From: Timema cristinae
Lineage: Eukaryota > Arthropoda > Insecta > Phasmatodea > Timematidae
Reading direction: 5' to 3'
DNA length: 64,000 nt
Assembly: GCA_039000515.1 (NCBI GenBank)
Contig: JBCFYV010000012.1
Span: forward strand, 84,298,193 to 84,362,192
The notes below the pieces were generated by a model that worked only from the letters and a program-made list of their open reading frames with translations, was not told the origin of the DNA and ran no database searches. The position numbers were made by a program, and so were the translations under genes. Shown here piece by piece: positions 21,901 to 32,875 of the stretch (position 1 is the stretch's first letter; each line of letters opens with the position of its first letter).

Positions 21901-21989
21901 TCAATTCTGAAAATTGAAAAATGACACCTGAACACGGTACCGGGTTCGATTCACGTGTCTAGGTGTAATTTTTCCATTTTCAGAATTTA
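21901..21989. repeat. Short inverted repeat with a B-box-like loop
   Basis: Arms TCAATTCTGAAAATTGAAAA and its partner (ATTTTTCCATTTTCAGAATT on the same strand) extend through ATGACACCTGAACACG and CGTGTCTAGGTGTAAT. The loop contains GGGTTCGATTC, the consensus of a tRNA B box. It may be a fragment of a tRNA-like retroposon or a tiny MITE. Confidence 0.5.
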
Positions 21990-22492
21990 AATCAATTAGT
22001 TTAACTGTATTAGTCTTGTTCCATTCCATGATCACAAAATTATACTAGACCCGATTTTAAAAGTTAAACTAATCTGAAAATAAAACACATGCATCACCAA
22101 GGTTAGACACTCATTCAACTCGATAGCGCATGCGCGGAACCTCCTAACTCAGCCAACATGTTGGGTTGGTCGTGTATTATCTCTAACAAATGATCCAACA
22201 CAACCCAACACAACTTGTTGGCTCTGACCAGCTCGCCCAACACCAACATTTTGGGAGTGCGTTTTGATATTGTAACACAACTTGTTGGGATCGTGTTGGC
22301 CAATATGGTTAGCTGTGTGTAGAGAGGTGGAGAAATGCGACGTGTTGGACCTGCGATGTAATGGACTTGCAATGTAATTGTATATATACGCCCCTTCAAT
22401 CCTATTGGTTGTACGTCAAAGTAGGGTTAGCTGTGTATAGAGAGGTGGGGGAAATGCGACGTGATGGACCTGCAATGTATTTGTGGGTGTAT

Positions 22493-23006
22493 ACCATTAC
22501 ATCGCGTTTTGGGAACAAATACATTGCAGGTCCATCACGTCGCATTTCCCCCACTTCTCTATACCAGCTAACCCTACTCTGACGTACAACCAATAGGATT
22601 GAAGGGGCGTATACAATGTACCATTACATCGCATGTCCATTACATCGCGTTTTGGGAACAAATACCTTGCAGGTCCATCACGTCGCATTTCCCCCACCTT
22701 TCTATACCCAGCTAACCCTACTCTGATGTACAACCAATAGGATTGAAGGGGCGTATATGTTACAATATAAAGGTGGAAGAACCAGGATATTGGTCCAACA
22801 AGTTTGCTAGAATAAATACAACTTACTTTTCCACGTGTCTTGTCTTCCAACATGTTGGATCCAACTTGTTACATAATAAACGAGGCTTCACTCTCACTAT
22901 GAAGGTAGGTTTGTTTAAAGAATTCTGTGCCTGACTCCCCTTGTTTTGTTGGCAAAGTTGATTACAAGGATAGTGTACCCGATTCTCATCTTGAAGTTAA
23001 GTAGTT
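22493..23006. repeat. Left arm of the second long inverted repeat
   Basis: Starts with two direct copies of the 140-bp module and continues with the arm GGTGGAAGAACCAGGATATT, TCCAACATGTTGGATCCAAC, AAACGAGGCTTCACTCTCAC, ending TTGAAGTTAAGTAGTT. The mirror arm is 23771-24300. Identity of the 22766-23006 part with its partner is high by eye, so the transcript of this block could form a long hairpin. Confidence 0.8.
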
Positions 23007-23240
23007 ACAGAAGCCCCATGGCTTCTTTGGTGCTGACTGACATCTCACAGCTGACTTCTGACAGTCAAAATTTAGGTATGTACCTAAATTTTGACTGTCA
23101 GAAGTGACAGCTGTTAAACATATGTTTTTTTAAGATCATCTGGTTTGGCGTAGGGATATGTAATTTGTTCTGGTAACTTTTAAAACTGCACTGAGAGCTG
23201 TGAGCTGTCAGTCAGTACCATTTATTTTAGTAGTTTTAAC
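23007..23240. mobile_element. MITE copy inside the second inverted repeat
   Basis: It starts ACAGAAGCCCCATGGCTTCT, TTGGTGCTGACTGACA and shares AAACATATGTTTTT and TTTGGCGTAGGGATATGTAA with the intact copy at 63145-63307. The right end is worn (AGCTGTCAGTCAGTACC is kept). It carries a perfect 25-bp palindrome at 23054-23105 that the other copy lacks. Confidence 0.65.
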
Positions 23241-23770
23241 GATATCATTCTATGTTTTTTTATAAGTATAAATGAGGCTATTAGTATCTGAATTTTTTAA
23301 TTGTTACATATAAGTTACATATAAAACCAATGTACTTTTTTTTCACAATGTAATACGAAAATGATTTCTGAGTTTTTATCAAATCTTTAAGAATTGATAG
23401 GAGCTTTGTATTGGTGTTTGATGTTAAAAACTAAAAACTTCACCATCACCGAGTTGCCTAGGCAACAACACTCCTGAAATAAAGACACCATAATTTTATT
23501 TTTTACTTCTCTGGAAAAATTGTCTAGAAAAATAGGGTATATTTTTAACTTGAAGATTATATTCTTATTTTATTATTTCATCTTTGATTTTCATTGCACC
23601 ATAGCAATTAGAATTTACAAATTCAAGTCTCCAAGTTTGTTTAAGGACCATAGATCTCTGGAAAGTTAGAAACTCTTCCCCTTCCAAACGGAAAATTTAA
23701 GGTGGGCGAAATACATGAGTGGATATGCTAAATTTGCCCTATCTGGAACAGTTGAATACTTTTTAAATCT
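23241..23770. other. Centre of the second inverted repeat, no gene seen
   Basis: AT-rich sequence between the MITE and the right arm. No transposase blocks were recognised, unlike the centre of the first inverted repeat. Confidence 0.4.
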
Positions 23771-24597
23771 AACTACTTAACTTCAAGATGAGAGTCGCGT
23801 ACACTATCCTTGTAATCAACTTTGCCAACAAAACAAGGGTAGTCAGGCACATAATTCTTTAAACCAAACCTACCTTCATAGTTAGAGTGAAGCCTCGTTT
23901 ATTATATAACAAGTTGGATCCAACATGTTGGAAGACAAGACACGTGGAAAAGTAAGTTGTATTTATTCTAGCCAACTTGTTGGACCAACATCCTGGTTCT
24001 TCCGCCTTTATATTGTAACATATACGCCCCTTCAATCCTATTGGTTGTACATCAGAGTAGGGTTAGCTGGGTATAGAAAGGTGGGGGAAATGTGACGTGA
24101 TGGACCTGCAAGGTATTTGTTCCAAAACGCGATGTAATGGACTTGCGATGTAATGGTACATATACGCCCCTTCAATCCTATTGGTTGTACGTCAGAGTAG
24201 GGTTAGCTGGTATAGAGAAGTGGGGAAATGTGACGTGTGACCTGCAAGGTATGTGTTCCCAAAACGCGATGTAATGGACATGCGATGTAATGGACTTGCG
24301 ATGTAATGGTGCCCACCCGTGTTTGTTCCTAAAATGCGATGTAATGGACTTGCGATGTAATTGTATATATACGCCCCTTCAATCCTATTGGTTGTACGTC
24401 AGAGTAAGGTTAGCTGTGTATAGAGAGGTGGGGGAAATGCGACGTGATGGACCTGCAATGTATTTGTTCCTAAAATGCGATGTAATGGACTTGCGATATA
24501 ATGTTATACATCCGAATTTGGGTGGGTTCTCAGGAAGTGCGCGCGTGTGTTTTTGTTCTTTTTCTCTCTCAGAATATAGTCTTAACATAGGAACGCG

Positions 24598-24770
24598 TGG
24601 TATCTCAGGGGGTGTGAGCGGGAAGTGTTAATCTTTTTTTCTTAAACCACCTATAGCATGTATACGGTTTTTTCAGGACGGTGGTATTTCCAGGGGGTTG
24701 TAGAGGGTTTTCGATCGAGGGATGGTGGCGTGATATGGTTCGGGGGGATGAATTGGGTGGGGCCGGTGAC
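24598..24770 (+). repeat. Right direct repeat flanking the palindromic block
   Basis: Same orientation as 20791-20970: TGGTATCTCAGGGGGTG, TCTTTTTTTCTTAAACCACC, TATAGCATGTATACGG, CAGGACGGTGGTATTTCCAG, TTTTCGATCG. It is separated from the left copy by 3.6 kb. Confidence 0.7.
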
Positions 24771-26109
24771 TCTTGCGCACGGATGTTCTCAGAGGGTCTT
24801 AATACTTATCTCAAGTATAATGAACTTGTGCTATTGGACTCTTAACTATAAAACAAATATCTAGTAATTTTGTTAATAACAATACCTTTTTTGGACTTAA
24901 GGTTTATCTCAATTATAATGAGCTTTAATGTTATTAGTGCTCTTAATGTTTTACCTCCAATATTTGCATATTAACTTAATTTATCGGGTGCCATCAGCGC
25001 TAATAAGAGGTCAGCAATAGCCGCCATAATAACTTCGTTTATGGTTAGTAAGTTCCTAAGTGATGGCAATTTAAATGTGGATTGCTCTAGCTTATAGCCA
25101 ACGTAAGAAATCTGATAATTTTAAGTCTAAGTATATTTTCCCTTTTGACGGGCACTGAGATATGAAAGGATAGTGACGTAAATAATTTTTTTTTGTAAAG
25201 AAAACGAATAATTTGCAGAGATTTAATTTATGAGTCCTATGTTGTTCTTTTATGCCTAACTGATAATTTTGTTAACGTAATTAGTGATGGTGATCACATA
25301 AGGGCTCTTCAAATGAGGCCACGGTATTGAGATTACAAAAGATTGTATACCTTTTTCCTTTCTTGGGATTTTTCATATTAATTAATTGTTGTTCATATCT
25401 TTGGAATATTTAATAAACAACCCATGCCGTAAAACCTTTCTACTTACTCTTTTTACTTATTCATCCTTAGGTATAACGCTAGCTAAATTGTTGTCTGGTA
25501 ATCTGATAAGGGGTATGGTTATATTCTTGTTTATAGTTATATATTGTTGAGGTTGACCGTGGGGACGGGTTCCGCAATTGTTCCTAATTGCGTGTGCTGG
25601 ATATTAATTATATTTTTTTGCCCAGAATTTTTCGATATTCATCACTCACTCAGCACACACTTCCTTTTTGTTGACTTATTTTTTATTTTTTTTATTTGAA
25701 ACCTATTAGGCGTTAGGGTTAGAAATAGGGTTCACGTTGACATCGAAAAAAAATTCAAATTTTGAAAGTGGTATTCCAAGTTAATGCACCTCGTGACGGG
25801 GTCTGCATGACACTTTTATAGCGCGGGCGGTTATCAGGCGTTTGTCAAACGATTCAACCTTGACGCTTGATTTAATCGGGTGAAAAACAACTTTGTAGCC
25901 AGTCAGGGACGACGTTAAGTAAAACGAGGATCAGAGACTATTGACAACGTTTTAAATAAACAATGTTGTAATAGACAACGTTACAGTAGGACTTAATGTG
26001 GTTAAATAGGCTGGATTTTGTTGCAAATGCTGAGACTGTTGAATATTTGAAAATATATTTTATGTAAAGCAACAATTTACCATGCCATAATCTCCTTTTG
26101 GGTGAACCA
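24771..26109. other. No gene seen
   Basis: Mixed AT-rich sequence. The phrase ATCTCAATTATAATGAGCTT near 24906 resembles ATCTCAAGTATAATGAACTT at 24810, a possible 95-bp tandem duplication. GACAACGTT recurs at 25943 and 25975. No coding or element ends found. Confidence 0.35.
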
Positions 26110-26395
26110 CAGTGGTGGCCATTCGGTATAAGGCGTTACACTTTAATTACACTTTGTCGCTGTTAGTAATCAGGTTGGAGTTCGAATCCTAGCCGAATTT
26201 ACTGTCGAGTCCAAGATAGTCGGTAGCGCGTGTGCCAATTGAGCTAGGGGTCCCAGGTTGCACGTTTTCAACGTCAATTCTCGATTGTATAAAGGTGATT
26301 TTTATTCAGAATTCACTTTAGGCCAAATTACTTTTAGACCTACTGCCGCGTCTCCAAAAGTAGCACGTTAGACCACGTGGTCACCAAAGCGGGTT
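26110..26395. repeat. Cluster of tRNA-like SINE fragments
   Basis: Three pieces lie together. 26110-26205 (plus) has a worn type B head with GGAGTTCGAATCCTAGCCG. 26215-26265 (plus) has a different tRNA-like head, GTCGGTAGCGCGTGTGCC and GGGGTCCCAGGTTGCAC, related to 45385-45450. 26349-26392 (minus) has the type B head TTAGACCACGTGGTCACCAA. All are short and lack tails. Confidence 0.5.
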
Positions 26396-27054
26396 TTATA
26401 CATATTAAAATATGTTTAAACGGATAAAGTTATATTTGATAATCGAATATAATTAATAAAAATAGGTTAAGAGTTTTAAATTCTTGATATTTACAAGTTC
26501 AGTGGTTTAACTATAGGGTGGTGACAAAATGCTGCAGGCCCCGTCCAAAATATGGCCGCCACATAGGTCCACCCACCCAAAATTAATTTGGTAAGAGATG
26601 AAAGCGTTGTCTTTTAAGTCTAATTTTGTTTCGCAAAGATTTAATCATTCAATCAAAAATTACTCAGTAGGCTAGTCACTTTATTGCGCATAATTAATGC
26701 TGTAAAAAAATGTATGTATATATATTTTTATGTAAAATCAATAGAAATAGCTGAAAGGTCATTTTTGAAACTTTACTAAAATTTATTTAAGAATCACATG
26801 AATCAAGAAAGGCTACAGGGATTAGCTATGTTGTCTGGTGAGCAACTGCCCGTAGCTTGTCCTTGGAGGAAATTGTAGACAATTTCACAGAGATCAATGT
26901 TTGTTTAACCTCTATAAGTGTTAATATTGATTAGAGATTTGTTTATAATATTAATTAATATTGTATTATTTAATTCAGATTAAGTTTTTATAAATTATAT
27001 TGAAACTTTTCAGCAACAATTTTATCAACTTTTATTGCTGTATAGTAATGCACT

Positions 27055-27185
27055 TAGGGTGGTTTTCCCTCAAAGTATTTAAACTCTTATCTCTCCAAGC
27101 AAAAGTGGTTTACACTCTTATCTCTCCAGGCAAATGTGGGTGCACTTCCTCTAAATTCAACCCAGCTACTCTTATGTTATCACGT
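27055..27185 (+). repeat. SINE type B body fragment with internal duplication
   Basis: The body phrases GGGTGGTTTTCC and GGCAAATGTGGGTGCACTTC, CTCTAAATTCAACCC match the type B SINE. The phrase ACTCTTATCTCTCCA-GCAAA occurs twice, 33 bp apart, so a small duplication happened within this piece. Head and tail are missing. Confidence 0.65.
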
Positions 27186-28094
27186 ATTATAAAAGAATTC
27201 CAATAATAAATGTCAAAATGTTTTTTATGATCTACAATTGTACATAGATTTGAGGAGGGTGGGATCTTTTTTTCTTGGGGTGACCCGCCATAGGTCCATT
27301 ACTGCGTAGTTACGCTTTTGTACATGTTAAAAGCTAATATTGGTAAGCTAGTTTTACAATAGGAATTTTTAGTGCATCTCTAAGTTTATATTAAATAATA
27401 ATGATAACATTAATAATTAGTATCTGGCTTATCTAATACACGAATGAAAATTAAAAAACACAATTTCTTATTTATAATGTATACGTATATATCTTCCCTC
27501 CCTTCCCCCTTACTTTTAAGGGCTCTAATAATTTTCAAGGGGGGTCCATACCTCTGACCCCTAATTTTATATGTCCATGAAAGACGATTTAAAAAATAAA
27601 AATACTTTTAAGTCAATTGATAAGATATTTCTATCACCATTATTATTATTATTGTTATCATTTGGATTTTTATATTTTCCGTCAAAAGTGATTACATGAC
27701 TGACGTATGAATCTCTTAAAGAAAATTAAGTAACCATTGTGCTCTCAGACACTGTCCTCACTCCTCATAGCTTGGTTAACCCAAGATGCTGAGGAGAAAA
27801 ATGATCTACATTACACGGTGTGTTTGTCGATAGTTTTATATCCAGTGTTACTCATTGAGGGTAACTGGGACGGGGGATAGGTATTACCACATATTTCTCC
27901 ACCCTTCCCCCTCTATCGAAATTGCCTTCCTCCAGTTTGTTAAACCTCCCTCTATATACTCGAATTTGAAGCTGCTATATGGTTTGCATCACACTTCAAA
28001 AAGATTCTATAACAATTTATTATTATTTCTAAATGCCTAAGGGACTTGGCTTGGAGTCAATCCCTAAAAACTCCTCAAAAATATTTCTTTTTAC

Positions 28095-28285
28095 TAACTA
28101 CCACAAACCCTTCCTTCACCTCTGACAAGACATCTTGTGAATGTGGGGAATGCCAGGCCTCTACCATGGTTCGGATTCCACGTTAAACTGTAGGTCCTTA
28201 ATTTCATCTCACAATCACCCTACCATTACACATTAGCGTAAGTGCGTATAATCCGAATGGGTAGTAGGACGCGGTGCTAATAATA

Positions 28286-28321
<36 letters not shown>
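28095..28321 (+). mobile_element. SINE type A, 5'-truncated, with long (TAA)n tail
   Basis: Body from CAAACCCTTCCTTCACC through GAATGTGGGGAATGCCAG, GGTTCGGATTCCACGTTAAA, to the tail TATAATCCGAATGGGTAGT, GGACGCGGTGC and at least a dozen TAA repeats to 28320. The tRNA-like head is absent, as expected of incomplete reverse transcription. Confidence 0.9.
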
Positions 28322-28392
28322 AAACTACCTCGCCCGACACTAATAAAGTTTCGTCGACACTCTTGGTAGTCCTCACAATAGTTTTTTTTCAT

Positions 28393-28597
28393 TAAGACTT
28401 ACTACCCGTTTGAGTTATACACATACATCAATTTACCCTAATGAACTAGGAATGAGGAAGGTGACATTTTAGATTGAATGCACCTACATTTGCGTAGATT
28501 GAGAGTGGGGAACAATTTTAGGGAAAAATACCCTTGTTACACCCGACTGGGATTTGAACTTCAATCTTCCCCACCACCAGCAATCCAGTCTAATAGT
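28393..28597 (-). mobile_element. SINE type B (minus), left half of a head-to-head pair
   Basis: In reverse complement: tail GACTTACTACCCGTTTGAGT, body CATTTGCGTAGATTGAGAGT and head GGGATTTGAACTTCAATCTT. It ends where a plus-strand copy begins. Confidence 0.8.
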
Positions 28598-28815
28598 GTG
28601 TGTTACCCGCTGTATTCAACTGACATGCTGAAGATGGGGAGATCACGGTTCGATTCCGGTCAAGTGGTTTGCCCTAAATAGTTTCCCACTCTCCCTCCAA
28701 GAAAATGCGAAAGCACCTCTTAATTTAACCTTCCCGATGCCTAACACATTAGAGTAATTAGTATATAAGTGTTAAGTCCGAAAGGGTAGTAAGAAGCGGT
28801 GCTAAAAATAAATTA
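28598..28815 (+). mobile_element. SINE type B (plus), right half of a head-to-head pair
   Basis: Head with TGGGGAGATCACGGTTCGAT (B box), body TTTCCCACTCTCCCTCCAAG, tail AAGTCCGAAAGGGTAGTAAG and AAGCGGTGCTAAAAAT. With the preceding minus copy it forms an inverted pair with almost no spacer. Confidence 0.85.
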
Positions 28816-29188
28816 CGTATTTGGAACCTTTTGAGAGAAAAAAAACACCCTCAGTACACTACTGGGATTTGAAGGGCGCATTACAATTGGGCCACGTAAA
28901 CAAGTTATGATCTCCGTTTGAAAAGGGAAGCGTTAATCCTACATTACAACTGGGCCATGTCTACATGTCAACTTAATTGATTAAGTGCATTCCAATTGGG
29001 CCACTACACCTGTTGAGACCAGTTCGTGCATAGACACATAAACAAACTATAGACAACCCCTTTCGATTTCTGGAGCTCTCGCCAGAACTCAACACAGCAA
29101 ATTTCAATAAGGCTGTAAACCTATCAAATCTAGGAGTGTGTCCGATAAATATCTATTTATTGTTGTTTTTTTCCTTCAGTAAACTACC
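28816..29188. other. No gene seen; repeated short phrase
   Basis: ATTGGGCCACGTAAAC, AACTGGGCCATGTCTAC and AATTGGGCCACTACACC occur at about 28886, 28949 and 28995. This suggests tRNA-like or worn tandem units. Unassigned. Confidence 0.3.
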
Positions 29189-29288
29189 NNNNNNNNNNNN
29201 NNNNNNNNNNNNNNNNNNNNNNNNNNNNNNNNNNNNNNNNNNNNNNNNNNNNNNNNNNNNNNNNNNNNNNNNNNNNNNNNNNNNNNNN
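29189..29288. other. Assembly gap of 100 N
   Basis: Exactly 100 N, the usual placeholder for a gap of unknown size. The sequences on each side need not be adjacent in the genome. Confidence 0.99.
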
Positions 29289-30889
29289 ATCACATTTTTA
29301 TCGGGAGGTACCTGGTAACTTTTATTTGAAAGTTAAAATTGTTGTTGCCATAGTGACGCGTTGTTTTAATGAGGTTTCGCCTATCAGAATCTGTTTTTAA
29401 GTTAAAATCTTGGTTCACATGTTTAGTAAGCACAGGCCCAGGCTCTAACTATATATAAAGTTAGAACATTTAATTCACTTTTATATAAACTGACAAGCTA
29501 TTTGTAGAGTTATATTTATATACAAACAAATTATCAAAATGTGAGTACAATAAATTAAATTTTGTAAACGTTTTACCCAACTATTGACCACATTTTATCA
29601 GACACCTAAATTAATAATTGCAAGACATCTTATCTTCCTCGCACTCTTTAAGAGGATATTAGACCTGTACCGCCATTGCTCCCAAATGTGGCAAAGAAGA
29701 CCGTGCAGACTCTTAGGGAAATCATGTTTACGAAACAATAAAAAATGCTATAATATATTATTTTGCATTTTTGAAGAGCGTAAGAATATGGCAACGTACC
29801 TATGTTTTAATCTATTTCATTATATGTTTGAAAAGCTCATAAATCCTTAATAGATTCGTTTAAAATAAATCGTGATTCAGAAATAAATAATAAAAATTTA
29901 AAAGCTATATATATACAATATTATCTAACTAAGACGTTTCCATAAAAAAAATCCATAGTCACAACAGAAAAAACGGAATAAATATTATTTTAAAACGATT
30001 TTTTTTTAACGGTTGTTCTGATATCTGGAGGAAAGACTCTGAACTACCCGAACGAGGGACGAGGAAATGGTTTTGGGAGGGGGGCAGGGGAGGTTTGTTG
30101 AAGGAAGTAAACACAAAAGGAATGTGGATAGTGTCCGCCTGACCCAAGCCTGGTGCTTTGGGCTAAAGGCAGATAAGAGAAGTCAGAAATAACTCATTAG
30201 CACATTTATGCTACAGTAGTATTGACGTTTGTCTTGAGAAGTCACAATGAATACTTCGGGATTTGACAGAAGAAGAGGCTATATATAAATCACATCTACA
30301 TTTATGCGCCCCACGTAAGAAAAGACGAGGAATAGAATTAAAATAATATTGGAAACAAAGGTAGTCTACAAATTTATTAATTTAGAACATGTAATTCCAA
30401 TTTAATAATCTATTTTTCAAGTAAAATATGTAAAGCTGAATTTTATATATTAATCTATAAAATGATAATTTACAGCTAGAGAAAATATCAAATACCTTCC
30501 TAATAAATTGGGATTTTTTAAACGATGCCCGATTGAAATATTCCAATAAACTAAATTTAGGATTTGGGATATATTAAAGGTGATATCGAAACAAATATGC
30601 CAGCGTTTGCCTGTAGTGTGTATGGGAACACCTCAGTGAAAACAATAAATGTGTTGAAAAACATTCATAAAGAATCATTCTTTGACAGGTTTAAAAACTA
30701 TTTTTATATCTTGCAACTTTGTTTTTAATAAATCCTATCAATGACAATTTAAAAAAATCCTATATAAATAAAGATATAAATACTGTATCTTTCTTTATTT
30801 GTTCTAAACATATCTTTCTTCCAAGACTACTATAGACTGTCGTGAATCCTAACTATATATTACAAACTTGTGAAAAAAACCTAAACTGT
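29289..30889. other. No gene seen
   Basis: AT-rich sequence. An 88-codon open stretch at 29584-29850 has no ATG at its start and no domain I know. No element ends recognised. Confidence 0.35.
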
Positions 30890-31125
30890 AATGACGTACA
30901 CGCTAAGTTCATTTAACGTGGTTTCCCGTTGACATAGTCATCGGGGTTCAAATCCCGGCCGGGTGTAGCTATGGTATTTTTTAAAATGTTTTCCATACAC
31001 GTCTTCCTTGAAAATTTGGGTACATTTTAACTAAGTTTTACTTTACCCATTCCAACTCTATTAGCTTTATTAAAATGCATGTTTCCCGGATAGGTATTAA
31101 GACCCCGAGAATAAAATAAGGTAAT
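30890..31125 (+). mobile_element. SINE, diverged type B
   Basis: B box region GGGGTTCAAATCCCGGCCGG and body TTTTTTAAAATGTTTTCCAT are recognisable. The tail is worn (CCCGGATAGGTATTAAGACC) with an A-rich end. It is the most diverged full-length copy in the window. Confidence 0.7.
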
Positions 31126-31213
31126 TTTTATTAATTACAAAATTATTGGACCTTAGGGAATTAATTGCAGTGCCTACAAAAATCACTAAGAGACTTTTTT
31201 ATTTTTATACACC

Positions 31214-31461
31214 CACTTTGGTGGCCGCGTGATCTAAAGCTCTACTCTCGCAAAAGACTATAGACTGTCGATGACGGGGAGTTTAAGGTTCGAATCTAGG
31301 TCGGGTGTACTGAGGGTGGTTTTCCAAAATGGTTTACTACTCTCCCTCCACGTAAATGAGGGCATACTTAATAGTGATATAACCTTCCTAATCCCAAAAC
31401 CCTTAGCTTAATTAGTACATAAGCATAACACCCGAACGGGTAGTAAGACGCAGTGTTAAAG
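31214..31461 (+). mobile_element. tRNA-derived SINE, type B, near complete
   Basis: Head ACTTTGGTGGCCGCGTGATC (A box) and AAGGTTCGAATCTAGGTC (B box), body ACTGAGGGTGGTTTTCCAAA, ATGGTTTACTACTCTCCCTC, tail ATAACACCCGAACGGGTAGT and AAGACGCAGTGTTAAAG. A good reference copy for type B. Confidence 0.9.
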
Positions 31462-31527
31462 AAAATACTTTTTACCGTATTTTTCAATTTTAATTTTTCA
31501 TGCCATTAAAGAGCATTTTGGAGACAA

Positions 31528-31716
31528 TTGCAAACTGATTTTAATTGTAATAGAAAAAAAACAAAGTTGCTGGAGGCAGATAACGGTGATCTAACTGAGA
31601 GTCCACACATCACATCTATTGAGACTGTAGTTGTGAATGATGTTAGTTATGCCGTTCCATCAGAACATTACTTTGATATGGATAATTATAGCGCTTTTAC
31701 AGAACCACAAAGTTAG
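31528..31716 (+). CDS. Orphan exon-like open frame, unidentified
   Basis: After an AG at 31549-31550 (TTTTAATTGTAATAG) the frame runs KLLEADNGDLTESPHIT, VVVNDVSYAVPSEHYF, DMDNYSAFTEPQS and a TAG at 31714-31716. The composition is protein-like and acidic, unlike a chance AT-rich frame, and AATAAA lies at about 31818. It could be a last exon of an unknown gene or a transposon. I recognise no family. Confidence 0.25.
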   Translation: MQTDFNCNRKKTKLLEADNGDLTESPHITSIETVVVNDVSYAVPSEHYFDMDNYSAFTEPQS

Positions 31717-32308
31717 GTGGATCCAAAAGACACATTTTAATATAGTTCATTTAGACTGTTTTTTTATGTTTATCAGACTATTCATATTATAGGCCTGCTT
31801 ATAAACTAACACTGGTAATAAATTAAAATGTTATCAATGTTGACCAACAAAAAATTGGTGTATTTTATATAAAACCCTTCTTACCAGAATCTACCATTGC
31901 AAATCATAAAACAAAGCTAAGAATGAGCAAGCTTTAAATAAGCTCAATGACTATTTAAAAAAAAAAGTTTGTAATCAGATCAATATTTTTACAAAAGGAA
32001 AATAAGTTTATTTGTATATTGAATGGATTGCAATAAAACCTTGTAATAAAAAATAAGTCTTCCTTTGCACAAAAGTGATGTACAGTATAGGATCTTTGTT
32101 TTAACGACGGGCTAGTACTATTCCGGGGCAAGGTAGCCCAGATATAATAAATATATACGTACATAATATGTAGTGCTTAAAAATAGCATAATCACGATCA
32201 TCAACATATCTTAAACAGTGGTGGATTCCGGAGGGGGCGATAGGGTTGATCTCCCCCCCCCCCGGAAAGAAAAATATCGAAAATATTGAAAATAATATCT
32301 TACTTTAA
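31717..32308. other. No gene seen; possible hAT-type MITE end
   Basis: At 32215-32270, ACAGTGGTGGATTCCGGAGG followed by a run of Cs resembles the CAGTGGCGGATCC end typical of some hAT MITEs, and similar sequence occurs at 43430. No matching right end was found here. Confidence 0.35.
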
Positions 32309-32875
32309 TTTTGTAAAGAATGACGCTACCATTTCCCTTGCCAAACTCCTTCATAACCTAACATCAAAATAAGAGTTTGGGAAATATCTTGAATAGGAAT
32401 TTGTCACAATTTAAATTACAAATCTTCTCTGAAAGTTTCCTGGATTCGGCTGATGTGCCCAGCATACTTCTAGCTGGAATAAATTTCATGTGAGGGAAAC
32501 ATTTCTTTACAGCGCAGAAATTAGTACATTTTTAACTTCAAATTATAATAATCTTAGTTTTGCCTGGAATACTGATACATTGTTTGCTAAATTTTGTAAA
32601 GAATAACGCTACCATTTCCCTTGCCCAAACTCCTTCATAACCTAACATCAAAATAAGAGTTTGGGAAATATCTTGAATAGGAATTTGTCACAATTTAAAT
32701 CACAAATCTTCTCAGAAAGTTTCCTGGATTCGGCTGATGTGCCCAGCATATTTCTAGCTGGAATAAATTTCATGTGAGGGAAACATTTCTTTACAGCGCA
32801 GAAATTAGTACATTTTTAACTTCAAATTATAATAATCTTAGTTTTGCCTGGAATACTGATACATTGTTTGCTAAA
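32309..32875. repeat. Recent tandem duplication of 283 bp
   Basis: The units 32309-32591 and 32592-32875 are nearly identical (a few substitutions and single-base length differences, such as TTGCCAAACTCC versus TTGCCCAAACTCC). They contain CATAACCTAACATCAAAATA and CTTTACAGCGCAGAAATTAG. The high identity means a recent duplication or an assembly duplication. No certain coding content. Confidence 0.95.

Larger units (their letters stand above)
20971..24520. repeat. Nested palindromic array of foldback-like elements
   Basis: The block consists of a roughly 140-bp module (CATTACATCGCGTTTTGGGA, CAGGTCCATCACGTCGCATT, CAATAGGATTGAAGGGGCG) in several direct and inverted copies, plus longer arms rich in CCAACATGTTGG. 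Two inverted repeats lie side by side. The first has arms 20985-21385 and 22105-22485 around a 720-bp centre. The second has arms 22493-23006 and 23771-24300 around a 764-bp centre. The outermost ends also mirror each other: GGGCACCATTACATCGC at 20977 and GCGATGTAATGGTGCCC at about 24298-24314. A further inverted module follows to about 24500. Open frames here are translations of the repeats. A foldback-type DNA transposon with composite inverted ends, copied or inserted twice, is the simplest reading. Confidence 0.85.

Noticed and set aside
29136..29318. Open frame spanning the N gap
   Set aside because: Half of it is unknown bases, so it has no evidential value.
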